DNA from: Kitasatospora sp. MAP12-44
GTDB taxonomy: Bacteria; Actinomycetota; Actinomycetes; Streptomycetales; Streptomycetaceae
Reading direction: 5' to 3'
NCBI RefSeq assembly: GCF_029892095.1
Contig: NZ_JARZAE010000004.1
Span: 5,766,001 to 5,830,000, forward strand
DNA: 64,000 nucleotides
The position numbers and the translations under genes were made by a program. Shown one piece after another: positions 35,445 to 43,068 of this stretch (the stretch's first letter is position 1; each line of letters begins with the position of its first letter). Under the pieces are notes generated by a model. That model was not told where the DNA came from and made no database searches. It saw only the letters and a list, made by a program, of their open reading frames with translations.

Positions 35445-36572
35445 GTGAGTCGAGCGGTTGATCTGCCGGGTGCCGCGCACCTGGTGCTGGCCGACGGGGT
35501 CGTTCACCTCGACCCGGAGCCGGCTGTCTTCAAGGCGATGCTGGACGGCTGGGCCCGGCAACAGCGGACCCGCTTCCTGGACGAGGACGGGACGATCAAG
35601 CCGCGGCTGTCGGTGGTGCAGCGCTTTGCGGAGTTCACCAACCAGTACCCGTGGCAGTGGGAGCCTGCCGAGGTCGAGGCGTTCATCGACCACCTGAGAT
35701 CGCGGCGGAAGAACTTCGCGGTCTCGACCGGGAGGAACTACCAGAACGCGCTCCGCCTGTTCTGCGAGTACGTCACCGATGCCCGCTACGGCTGGCCGCT
35801 GCGGTGCCTGGACCAGTTTGGCCAGGCCCCCGTGCAGGTCCTGCACGAGTGGAACACGGTCACCCACAGCAGCGAGTACGAGGGCGATCCGGGCCGGCGC
35901 CCGCTGACCTACGAAGAGGTCCAGGCCCTGTTCGACGCGGCGGACGGCCGGGTCGATGAGATCCGGGCCCGGCACCGGAAGGGCTCGCTCGCCGCCCTGC
36001 GGGACGCGATCCTGCTCAAGACCGTCTACGCCTACGGACTCCGGCGCCAGGAGGCCTGCGGTCTCGACCTGGCAGACCTTCGGCGGAATCCGAAGATGTC
36101 TCAGTACGGCCGGTTCGGCGGCCTGTTCGTGCGATTCGGGAAGTCCTCCAAGGGCGGCCCACCCAAGCGCCGCACCGTCTTCACCGTCCCCGACCTGGAC
36201 TGGAGCGTCGACCTCCTCGCCCAGTACCTGGAGGAGGTCCGGCCGGCCTTCTCCCCGGGCAAACACCCCGCGCTCTGGATCACCGAGCGCCGCGGACGGA
36301 TGTCACCGCGACGACTGGACGAAGCGTTCGAGACCGCCCGCAAGGCCGCTGACCTGCCGGAAGAGCTCGATCTGCATGGGCTCCGCCACAGCTACGTGAC
36401 CCATCTCGTGGAGTTCGGCTACCCCGAGCGGTTCGTCCAGGACCAGGTCGGCCACGCCTACGCCAGCACCACCGCGATCTACACCGGCGTCTCGGACGAG
36501 TACCGCAACCGGTTGCTCCAGCGGATGTTGAAGGAACGGCACGCCGAGCTCTGGGAGGACGACGAGACGTGA
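35445..36572 (+). CDS. Tyrosine site-specific recombinase (TnpA-like integrase)
   Basis: A 375-residue tyrosine recombinase. The N-terminal half is the SAM-like core-binding domain (TNQYPWQWEPAEVEAFIDHL, STGRNYQNALRLFCEYV). The catalytic domain keeps all residues: Arg in YAYGLRRQEACGL, Lys near GKSSKGGPPKRRTV, the HxxR box LHGLRHSYVTHL, the second His in VGHAYAS and the nucleophile Tyr in TTAIYTGV. It should therefore be active in DNA strand exchange. GTG 35445 is the only start before the core domain after the stop at 35412; there is no ribosome site. The stop overlaps the next gene by 4 bp (GTGA). It is first in a coupled three-gene operon inserted after the nrdJ terminator. Confidence 0.85.
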   Translation: MSRAVDLPGAAHLVLADGVVHLDPEPAVFKAMLDGWARQQRTRFLDEDGTIKPRLSVVQRFAEFTNQYPWQWEPAEVEAFIDHLRSRRKNFAVSTGRNYQNALRLFCEYVTDARYGWPLRCLDQFGQAPVQVLHEWNTVTHSSEYEGDPGRRPLTYEEVQALFDAADGRVDEIRARHRKGSLAALRDAILLKTVYAYGLRRQEACGLDLADLRRNPKMSQYGRFGGLFVRFGKSSKGGPPKRRTVFTVPDLDWSVDLLAQYLEEVRPAFSPGKHPALWITERRGRMSPRRLDEAFETARKAADLPEELDLHGLRHSYVTHLVEFGYPERFVQDQVGHAYASTTAIYTGVSDEYRNRLLQRMLKERHAELWEDDET

Positions 36573-36895
36573 TCAAGAAGATGGGCTACCACTGGCACCT
36601 ACGTCAGATCATGGCCACCCGACAGATGTTCCAGACCACCGACCTGGTCGGCCCGCTCGCCGAGCGGGGCATCACCCTCTCCCGCGAACAGGTCTTCCGC
36701 CTGGTCACCCAACCCCCGCAGCGGCTGTCGATGGACACCCTCGCGGCACTCTGCGACATCCTCGCCTGCCAGCCCGGCGACCTCATCGAGGTCCAGGTCG
36801 TCAACGAGGAGATCCGCAAGACCGCAGACGAGACATCGGTCCGCCCGCTGCCGGCCGCCCGGCGGACCACGATCCGACGCCCCGAGGGCCTATGA
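36569..36895 (+). CDS. Small helix-turn-helix protein of the recombinase trio (TnpC-like position)
   Basis: A 108-residue protein with a Cro/C1-type HTH: GYHWHLRQIMATRQMFQTTD, LVGPLAERGITLSREQVFRL and LSMDTLAALCDILACQPGDL, the last being the classic third/fourth helix pattern of HTH_26-like regulators. The C-terminal ~30 residues are basic. The GTG start overlaps the recombinase stop (GTGA) and the ATGA at its end overlaps the next gene. It may regulate the operon or act as an accessory directionality factor; both are inferences. Confidence 0.75.
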   Translation: MIKKMGYHWHLRQIMATRQMFQTTDLVGPLAERGITLSREQVFRLVTQPPQRLSMDTLAALCDILACQPGDLIEVQVVNEEIRKTADETSVRPLPAARRTTIRRPEGL

Positions 36896-39234
36896 ACCGC
36901 ACCCGCGCCCGCCAGCGAGCCGAACAGCGACAGGCGGCCCTCGACCGCGTGGTCACGGCCCTGACCACCACGCTGCCCGGCCTCGACCATGCGGCGGCCC
37001 TCGAGGCCGTCACCGACGCAAGCGCCGCCCAAGGCGGCCCGCTCCGCGACCTCGACCAGCACCTGGCCGCCCACCCGCAGGCCCTGGTCTCCGGCGACTC
37101 CCACTGCCCGCCTGTGGTCGTTCGCCTCACCTCGATCCTTCACGCCGCCGGACACACCGTGGCCCGACCGGCCTGCACCGACTGCGGGCGAGCCGGCCTC
37201 GACCTGCCCCGGTCCGGCCCCGCCGGGCGCCTCTGCGTCACCTGCGCGGCCCGCAGCAGCAAGGGCACCTGCGACCGCTGCGGACGCACCGGAACCCGGC
37301 TCGCCGCCCGCCGCTCCGAGGGCCGGATCTGCTACTCCTGCTACCGCGTCGACCCCGACGTCGTCGAAGAATGCGCCGGCTGCGGGCAGTTCCGCATGCC
37401 CGTCACCCGCCGCCCGGACAACTCACCCCTCTGCGCGAACTGCTGGAAAGGCCCCCAGCACGAATGCTCGAACTGCGGCACGGTCGGGCCAGCCAAGTCC
37501 AACGGCCCAGGCGGCCCGCTGTGCTCTCCCTGCCACCACCAGTCCAGGAGGCCAGTGCGGGCATGCGGACGCTGCGGACAGGTCGCCCGCATCGCCCGCC
37601 GGGCCACCGGATCCCACCCCGACACCTGCGAGGACTGCTGCAACGGACCGACCAAGACATGCTCCAGCTGCGGAGAGGAACGCCCCTGCCAGCGCGGCGC
37701 GGACGGCGCCTGGACCTGCCGGGCCTGCCGCCCAGACCGCCCAGAGCGAACCCAGGAATGCTGCCGCTGCGGGCGGACCCGCCGCGTTCACACCCGGTGG
37801 CCGATCGGCCCGGTCTGTTCCACCTGCTACACCGTCGTGCTGGACACGCCCGCGACCTGCTCGGGATGCGGCCGCCACCAGCCACTGATCGGAAGAACCG
37901 CCGAGGACGGCAACGGCATCTGCGGAGCCTGCGCAGGCACCGCCTTCGACTACACCTGCCGAGCCTGCGGGCTCGGCGGCCGGACCTACGCCGACGCCAA
38001 GTGCGCCCGCTGCGTGCTCGCCGACCGGCTCCAGCACCTGCTGGCCGGCCCGGACGGGCACGTCCCGGCCGAGCTGCAGCCACTGCGCGAGGCACTCGCT
38101 CAGGCGGACCGCCCGCGCGGCATCCTGTTCTGGCTGCAGCGAAGCCCGAACGCCGCCCTGTTCGCCGACTTGGCCGCCGCCGGCGACCCGATCACCCATC
38201 AGCGACTCGACCGGCTCCCGCCCAGCCGACACCTGCACTACGTCCGCCACACCCTCGTCCACCTCGGCACCCTCCCGGAGCGCGACGAGGAACTCGACCG
38301 CATCCCCGCCTGGCTGGACATGGTCCTCACCGGACGGCCCACCGGACACGTCCACCTGATCCGCTCCTACGCGCACTGGCACCTGCTGCGACGGGCCCGA
38401 CGACGCGCCGCCCGTCGCCGCCGCCCGGCCGAGCCGGGCTCCTTCCTCCGCACCCGCGTCCTGGTGGCCCTGGAGTTCCTCACCTGGCTCGACGAACACC
38501 GCATCGACCTGGGCGGACTCCGGCAAGACGACCTCGACCGCTGGCTGGACGCCGGCAACACCCGCACCTACGCGATCCGCTACTTCCTGTCCTGGACCAC
38601 CAGCCGCGGTCTCACCAGCGAGCTGACGGTCCCTTCCATCCCGCGGCAGCAGCCCAGCCACCTGATGGACGAGGAAGGCCGCTGGCAGCTGCTGAAACAC
38701 TGCCTGACCGACTCGACCATGGCGCTGGACACCAGGGCCGCCGGAGCACTGATCCTGCTCTTCGGCCTACACGCCTCCCACATCCGGCACCTAACCGCGA
38801 CCCAGGTCACCAGCCGCGACGGCAACAGCTACCTCACCCTCGACCGGCACCCGATCCTCCTGCCGCCCCGGCTCGCCAAACTCCTGCACCAGCTCGCCGA
38901 CGCCCCTCACACCCGATCCGCGCTCACCCGCACCACCCGCGGCGAGCCCTGGCTCTTCCCCGGTCTCGTTCCCGGCCGCCCCACCTCGCAGACCGGGCTC
39001 AGCTCCAAGCTCCTGGCCCACGGCATCGACACCAGGCCAGCCCGGAACGCTGCCCTGGTCGCTCTCGCCGGCGACCTGCCCGCACCGGTGCTCGCGAGCA
39101 TCCTGGGACTCCACCCCAACACCGCCGTCCGCTGGGCCGGGTTCGCCAAGACCTCCTGGGCCGACTACTTGGCAGCCCGCGCCGCAGACATTCGGAAGGG
39201 GAACGACGGTCGAATCAGCCCGCGCGGGCCCTAG
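36892..39234 (+). CDS. Zinc-ribbon-array protein with degenerate recombinase domain
   Basis: A 780-residue protein. Residues ~1-90 are helical. Residues ~95-375 contain 18 CxxC motifs (CTDC, CVTC, CDRC, CYSC, CAGC and so on to CARC) that pair into nine predicted zinc ribbons spaced 30-35 residues apart. A linker with a basic RRARRRAARRRR patch follows. Residues ~510-590 look like a core-binding domain (RVLVALEFLTWLDEHR, RTYAIRYFLSWTTSRG) and ~620-760 like a recombinase catalytic fold, but the key residues are changed: GLHASHIRHL where GLRxxE is usual, TRPAR in the HxxR box, and LGLHPNTAVRWAGF with Trp where Tyr should be. It is probably a non-catalytic partner of the first gene product. Translation is coupled to the HTH gene by ATGA. 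Confidence 0.75.
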   Translation: MNRTRARQRAEQRQAALDRVVTALTTTLPGLDHAAALEAVTDASAAQGGPLRDLDQHLAAHPQALVSGDSHCPPVVVRLTSILHAAGHTVARPACTDCGRAGLDLPRSGPAGRLCVTCAARSSKGTCDRCGRTGTRLAARRSEGRICYSCYRVDPDVVEECAGCGQFRMPVTRRPDNSPLCANCWKGPQHECSNCGTVGPAKSNGPGGPLCSPCHHQSRRPVRACGRCGQVARIARRATGSHPDTCEDCCNGPTKTCSSCGEERPCQRGADGAWTCRACRPDRPERTQECCRCGRTRRVHTRWPIGPVCSTCYTVVLDTPATCSGCGRHQPLIGRTAEDGNGICGACAGTAFDYTCRACGLGGRTYADAKCARCVLADRLQHLLAGPDGHVPAELQPLREALAQADRPRGILFWLQRSPNAALFADLAAAGDPITHQRLDRLPPSRHLHYVRHTLVHLGTLPERDEELDRIPAWLDMVLTGRPTGHVHLIRSYAHWHLLRRARRRAARRRRPAEPGSFLRTRVLVALEFLTWLDEHRIDLGGLRQDDLDRWLDAGNTRTYAIRYFLSWTTSRGLTSELTVPSIPRQQPSHLMDEEGRWQLLKHCLTDSTMALDTRAAGALILLFGLHASHIRHLTATQVTSRDGNSYLTLDRHPILLPPRLAKLLHQLADAPHTRSALTRTTRGEPWLFPGLVPGRPTSQTGLSSKLLAHGIDTRPARNAALVALAGDLPAPVLASILGLHPNTAVRWAGFAKTSWADYLAARAADIRKGNDGRISPRGP

Positions 39235-39725
39235 AAACGGCGGGCCGGCAAGTCCTCGCGGGCACGCCAGAAGTCTGCGTTCTGGGGCTCAGCCAGCCAG
39301 CCCGCCACGCGCTCGGCGCCTGCTTCGAAAGCTCGAGACAGCGAGACGTCGTCACCGACGGCGAACGTGAGGACATCGACGTCATGAGTGCCGTGGTCGC
39401 TCTCGCACCAGCAGCCCACGTTCACCGAAGCGGTCACCTCGTGCTGGCCCTGGTCCGTCCAGCCCACCTGGAACTGGAACTCCAACCAGTCGCTCCCGCT
39501 GGTCGGCTGAACAACGTCCAGGAGGAGGATCACCCAGGTCCGGGACTGCGGACCCGTGAAGACCGCATGCTCCAGTTTCCACTCCCACACCGTTGCGGCG
39601 CCCTGGGGCTGAGCCGCGTCAACGATGCGGGCCGCGCGCTCCAGTGATTCGACGGCGGCAGCGGACAACTGGGGAAACAGCGTGCTCACCGGCACGTGGT
39701 CGAAGGTGCCTCGGCTCATGGGCAT
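39231..39725 (-). CDS. Hypothetical protein, possible cargo of the recombinase element
   Basis: A 164-residue soluble, acidic protein with no recognised domain. It has several Trp-containing strands (ATVWEWKLEHAVFTGPQSR, SDWLEFQFQVGWTDQGQHE) and a Trp-rich C-terminus ending WLAEPQNADFWRAREDL. It converges on the zinc-ribbon gene, overlapping its stop by 4 bp, which suggests both belong to one inserted unit. The start could be ATG 39725 or ATG 39719; neither has a strong ribosome site. Confidence 0.6.
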   Translation of the reverse strand: MPMSRGTFDHVPVSTLFPQLSAAAVESLERAARIVDAAQPQGAATVWEWKLEHAVFTGPQSRTWVILLLDVVQPTSGSDWLEFQFQVGWTDQGQHEVTASVNVGCWCESDHGTHDVDVLTFAVGDDVSLSRAFEAGAERVAGWLAEPQNADFWRAREDLPARRF

Positions 39726-39860
39726 GAGCTGATCATCCGGTCACTCAGGCGCCGACGACAAGGGGTCTCCCCGCTCTGAAGCACGCAGACAGGGAGGAAT
39801 ACGGCATCCCAGCAACAAGTGCTCTGCGCCAGTAGCACTGCACTGCGGTAGCACGGTAGT

Positions 39861-39899
39861 GCCGGGAGGGCGGGGACTTCGAGTCCCCGCCCTCCCGGC
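39861..39899. terminator. Perfect 18-bp hairpin, terminator candidate
   Basis: Arms 39861-39878 and 39882-39899 with loop TCG. It lies upstream of the minus-strand hypothetical gene and of the conservon, so it may block read-through out of the inserted element. Confidence 0.7.
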
Positions 39900-39979
39900 G
39901 TTGCAGGCCAGGTCCGGTCCGTTCGCACCCTGACGTCACTTGTTGGCACCGGGTGGAGCACAATGCGTCAACTGACCGC

Positions 39980-40007
39980 TTGAGTAGCTCTTCTGAATCG
40001 ATATGAT
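39980..40007 (+). promoter_or_regulatory. Promoter of the conservon operon
   Basis: TTGAGT (39980-39985) and TATGAT (40002-40007) with a 16-bp spacer, about 100 bp before the first conservon gene. A second possible -35, TTGACT, begins at 40011. Confidence 0.5.
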
Positions 40008-40105
40008 CTGTTGACTGCGTGAACTGATCATGCATCCTCCATAGCCGGGGGATTGGTGCGCTGTCGCCCGCTCTGACTCCGACGCTCGCACCGAGGATCA
40101 GCCTG

Positions 40106-41665
40106 ATGACCGCACGCCTTCGACGCCCGTCCGGTAGACCGGCCGCCCTGCTCTGCGTCCTGCTGGCGGTGGCCGTCGCGGCCGGTGGCGTGGCCGCCGC
40201 GGGGGCCGCGGCGCCCGTCCACGAGCGGTCGGAGGCCCTCGGCTGGGCCTCGGCTGCGGCGCTTGCCTGGTGTGCGGCGGTAGTTGCGGCGATCGTCCAG
40301 CGCGGCCGGGTCGGGCGGCTGCGCGAGCAGTTGGCGCAGTCGCAGGCCAGGGTCGAGGCGGCGCACGCCGCCGCGGTGCGGGCCGGGGCCGACACGGCGG
40401 CCGCGGTGGCCGACGCCCAGGCCTCGCGGGCGCGCGCCAACGCGGCCCACACCGAGAGCGAGGCGGCCCGGATCGAGCTGCTGGCCGCCCGTTCGGAGAC
40501 GCTGGAGGCCCGCTCGGAGGCCGCGGCCGCGCGGGCCGCAGCCGCCGACGAACGGGCCGAACTGGCCCGGCTGGAGGAGGAGACCATCCCCGGGGTGGTC
40601 CAGCGGCTGCGGGCCGGCGCCTCGGTGGCGACCGTCCTGGCGGACCACCGGCAGACCGCGCACGAGTACCTGCTGAGCCTGCTGGCCAACGAGATCGCCT
40701 ATGGGGAGCGCCAGCGCGCCGCGGCGCTGGCGGTCTGCGCGACGGCCGCCGGACGGGTGCAGGCGCTGGCCACCAGCATGCACGCCGAGTTGCGCGAGAT
40801 GCAGCACCAGCACGGCGAGGACGTCCTCGGCGACCTGCTCCGGCTGGACCACAGCACCGCCCAGGCGGGCCGGATGGCCGACAGCATCGCCGTGCTGACC
40901 GGCGCCCGCACCGGCAGGCGCTGGACCAAGCCGATCTCGGTGGAGAGCATCCTGCGCGGCGCGCTCGGCCGGATCGGCGCCTACCAGCGGGTCCGGCTGC
41001 ACTCCGCGAGCACCGCCGCGGTGGCGGGCTACGCGGCCGAGGGCGTCATGCACGCGCTCGCCGAACTCCTGGACAACGCCACCAACTTCTCCGCCCCGCC
41101 GGCCGAGGTGCACGTCTACGTCGAGGAGTTGCACTCCGGCCTGGTGATCACCGTCGAGGACGGCGGCCTCGGGCTCTCCGAGGTCTGGCTGCGCCGGGCC
41201 GAGCTGGCCGTCTCCGGGCGGCCGTTGGACCTCACGGCGCTCTCGGCCGGCACCCGGCTCGGTTTCGCGGTGGTCGGCGCACTGGCTCGCAAGCACGGTC
41301 TGTCGGTCTCCTTCCGGCCCTCCTCGCGCGGCGGCACCGGCGTGGTGGTGCTGATCCCCGAACACCTGGTCACCCACCCGGAGCCGGCCGTCCCCGAGCC
41401 GGCCCGGGCGCCCGCCCGCAGCGCGCTGCCGCCCGCTGCGCCGCAGGCCGTCCCGCCGCCGCTCAGCACCGAGGGCGGCCTGCCCAAGCGCCGCCGCGGC
41501 CAGACCATGTCGGCCGCCACCGGCTCGCCCGCCGCCCCCGCGGTACGGGTGCGCCAGCCGGAGGCGGCCGGCCGCTTCGGCGCGTTCCGGCAGGCCGTCA
41601 AGGGTCCGCAGCCCGCTTCCCCCCACCCAGCTCCCCCCGCTGACCTCCCGAAGGACAACTCCTGA
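40106..41665 (+). CDS. Conservon sensor-type ATPase (CvnA family)
   Basis: First gene of a conservon, a GPCR/G-protein-like signalling set found in streptomycetes. 519 residues: two N-terminal membrane segments (about residues 12-35 and 48-65), a long Ala/Arg/Glu coiled coil (to ~170), the DHp-like helix with LLRLDHSTAQAGRMADSI, an ATPase domain with N-box ALAELLDNATNFS and G-box DGGLGLS plus GFAVVGALARKHG, then a disordered Pro/Ala C-terminus. It resembles nitrate/sulfonate-type sensor kinases rather than classical two-component kinases; no cognate receiver gene is adjacent. Its stop overlaps cvnB by one base (TGATG). Confidence 0.87.
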   Translation: MTARLRRPSGRPAALLCVLLAVAVAAGGVAAAGAAAPVHERSEALGWASAAALAWCAAVVAAIVQRGRVGRLREQLAQSQARVEAAHAAAVRAGADTAAAVADAQASRARANAAHTESEAARIELLAARSETLEARSEAAAARAAAADERAELARLEEETIPGVVQRLRAGASVATVLADHRQTAHEYLLSLLANEIAYGERQRAAALAVCATAAGRVQALATSMHAELREMQHQHGEDVLGDLLRLDHSTAQAGRMADSIAVLTGARTGRRWTKPISVESILRGALGRIGAYQRVRLHSASTAAVAGYAAEGVMHALAELLDNATNFSAPPAEVHVYVEELHSGLVITVEDGGLGLSEVWLRRAELAVSGRPLDLTALSAGTRLGFAVVGALARKHGLSVSFRPSSRGGTGVVVLIPEHLVTHPEPAVPEPARAPARSALPPAAPQAVPPPLSTEGGLPKRRRGQTMSAATGSPAAPAVRVRQPEAAGRFGAFRQAVKGPQPASPHPAPPADLPKDNS

Positions 41666-42084
41666 TGAGCAGCACCGCCGACCGCGATCTCGACTGGCTG
41701 TTGGAGAACCTGCTGACCAACACCCCCGGCTCCCGCCATGCCTTGGTGCTCTCCGCCGACGGTCTCAAGCTCTGCCACAGCGCCGCGCTGAGCATCGACC
41801 AGGCCGACCAGCTGGCCGCCATAGCCTCCGGCATCCAGAGCCTGTCGCACGGCGCCTCGATCGAGTTCGGCGACGGAACGGGCGGGGTGCGGCAGTCGAT
41901 GACGGAGTTCCACGGCGGCATCCTGTGCATCGTGGAGGCCGGCGCGGGCGCGCACCTTGCGGTGGTGACCGACGAGAGCGCCGACGTCGGCATGGTCGGC
42001 CACCACATGCACGCGCTGGTGGAGCAGCTCGGCACGTTCCTCAGCTCGCCGCCGCGCGGGATCGACGCCACCCCGGCCCCGTGA
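41665..42084 (+). CDS. Conservon roadblock/LC7 protein (CvnB family)
   Basis: 139-residue roadblock/LC7 protein: LDWLLENLLTNTPGSRHALV, LSADGLKLCHSAAL and a DQADQLAAIASGIQSL helix, typical of CvnB. In S. coelicolor conservons this protein contacts CvnA and the GTPase CvnD, acting like a regulatory subunit. Starts and stops overlap its neighbours (TGATG before, GTGA after). Confidence 0.9.
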   Translation: MSSTADRDLDWLLENLLTNTPGSRHALVLSADGLKLCHSAALSIDQADQLAAIASGIQSLSHGASIEFGDGTGGVRQSMTEFHGGILCIVEAGAGAHLAVVTDESADVGMVGHHMHALVEQLGTFLSSPPRGIDATPAP

Positions 42085-42446
42085 CGCGGGCCAGGCAGCC
42101 GGCGCGGGACGACGACCCGGACCGGCTCTACACCGTGACCCGGGGCCGCAGCCAGGCCTCGCAGCACGCCTTCGACGTGGTGACCCTGATCGTCTCCGAG
42201 GGCGAACCGCAGCCGGGGATGCAGTCCGAGCACGCCAGGATCCTGCGGCTGTGCGTGCGTCCGACCGCGGTGGTGGAGGTGGCCGCCGAGCTGGCCCTGC
42301 CGATCAGCGTGGTGAAGATCCTGCTGGGCGACCTGCTGGAGGCGGGCCGGATCACCGCCCGCCACCCCCGCTTCGTCCCTGCCCGGGCGGAACTGCCCGA
42401 CCTCGACATGCTGAAGCAGGTGCTCCATGGACTCCAGAAGCTCTGA
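42081..42446 (+). CDS. Conservon DUF742 protein (CvnC family)
   Basis: 121-residue DUF742 protein with the family core LYTVTRGRSQASQHAFDVVT, RILRLCVRPTAVVEVAAELA and VVKILLGDLLEAGRI, which has a winged-helix-like pattern. The GTG start overlaps the cvnB stop by 4 bp. It overlaps the GTPase gene by 20 bp. Confidence 0.88.
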   Translation: MTRARQPARDDDPDRLYTVTRGRSQASQHAFDVVTLIVSEGEPQPGMQSEHARILRLCVRPTAVVEVAAELALPISVVKILLGDLLEAGRITARHPRFVPARAELPDLDMLKQVLHGLQKL

Positions 42447-43068
42447 CGCGGTGGTCCTCGCTGCCGCCGGGCGGACGCCGTTGCGCAGCACCGCCGAGAA
42501 CGCGCTGAAGATCGTCGTGGTCGGCGGCTTCGGCGTCGGCAAGACCACGCTGGTCGGCTCGGTGAGCGAGATCCGCCCGCTGGCCACCGAGGAGGTGATG
42601 ACCCGGGCCGGGATCGGGATCGACGACCCGTCGGCGGTCCGGGACAAGCGCGCCACCACGGTGGCCTTCGACTTCGGCCGGATCACGCTCTCCGCCGAGA
42701 CCGTGCTCTACCTCTTCGGAGCCCCCGGGCAGGAGCGCTTCTGGTTCCTCTGGGACCGGCTCTTCAGCGGGGCGCTGGGCGCCGTCGTGCTGGTGGACCC
42801 GCGGCGGCTGGACGAGTCCTGGTACGCGATCGACCGCCTGGAGCACCACGGGACGCCGTTCGTGGTGGCCTGCAACACCTTCGAGCCGCTGCGGCACGGC
42901 CTGGCGGAGATCCGCGAGGCCCTCGACCTGTCGCCCGGCGTCCCCCTGCTCACCTGCGACGCGCGCGACCGGGAGTCCAGCAAGCAGGTGCTGATCGAGC
43001 TGGTCCGCCACCTCTACCGCCGGGCCGCGACCGAAGCCCGCCATGTCGAACTGGAGAGCGCCCCGTGA
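42427..43068 (+). CDS. Conservon GTPase (CvnD family)
   Basis: Small Ras-like GTPase of 213 residues. G1 is VVVGGFGVGKTTLVGSVSEI; the switch region contains TRAGIGIDD and TTVAFDFGRI; G3 is LFGAPGQERF; the usual NKxD G4 motif is replaced by ACNTFEP, as in CvnD/MglA-like proteins. It is the nucleotide-dependent switch of the conservon. The start lies inside the cvnC gene and the stop overlaps the P450 GTG. Confidence 0.9.
   Translation: MDSRSSDAVVLAAAGRTPLRSTAENALKIVVVGGFGVGKTTLVGSVSEIRPLATEEVMTRAGIGIDDPSAVRDKRATTVAFDFGRITLSAETVLYLFGAPGQERFWFLWDRLFSGALGAVVLVDPRRLDESWYAIDRLEHHGTPFVVACNTFEPLRHGLAEIREALDLSPGVPLLTCDARDRESSKQVLIELVRHLYRRAATEARHVELESAP

Larger units (their letters stand above)
39726..40105. 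other. Intergenic region between the recombinase element and the conservon
   Basis: About 380 bp without a gene. It holds a strong hairpin (39861-39899) and, nearer the conservon, an A+T-richer promoter segment. Scattered short repeats of GTAGCAC/AGTGC occur at 39830-39862. The right boundary of the element is presumably here, but I could not define a terminal repeat. Confidence 0.5.

Noticed and set aside
32034..36266. 1410-codon open frame on the minus strand across nrdJ
   Set aside because: Antisense shadow of nrdJ and the recombinase; composition is His/Val/Leu/Gly/Asp-rich as expected for the opposite strand of GC-rich genes.
39861..39899. Possible tRNA T-arm (GGGGACTTCGAGTCCCC)
   Set aside because: The loop register does not fit TTC at positions 54-56 and no anticodon or acceptor stem is present; it is a simple long hairpin.
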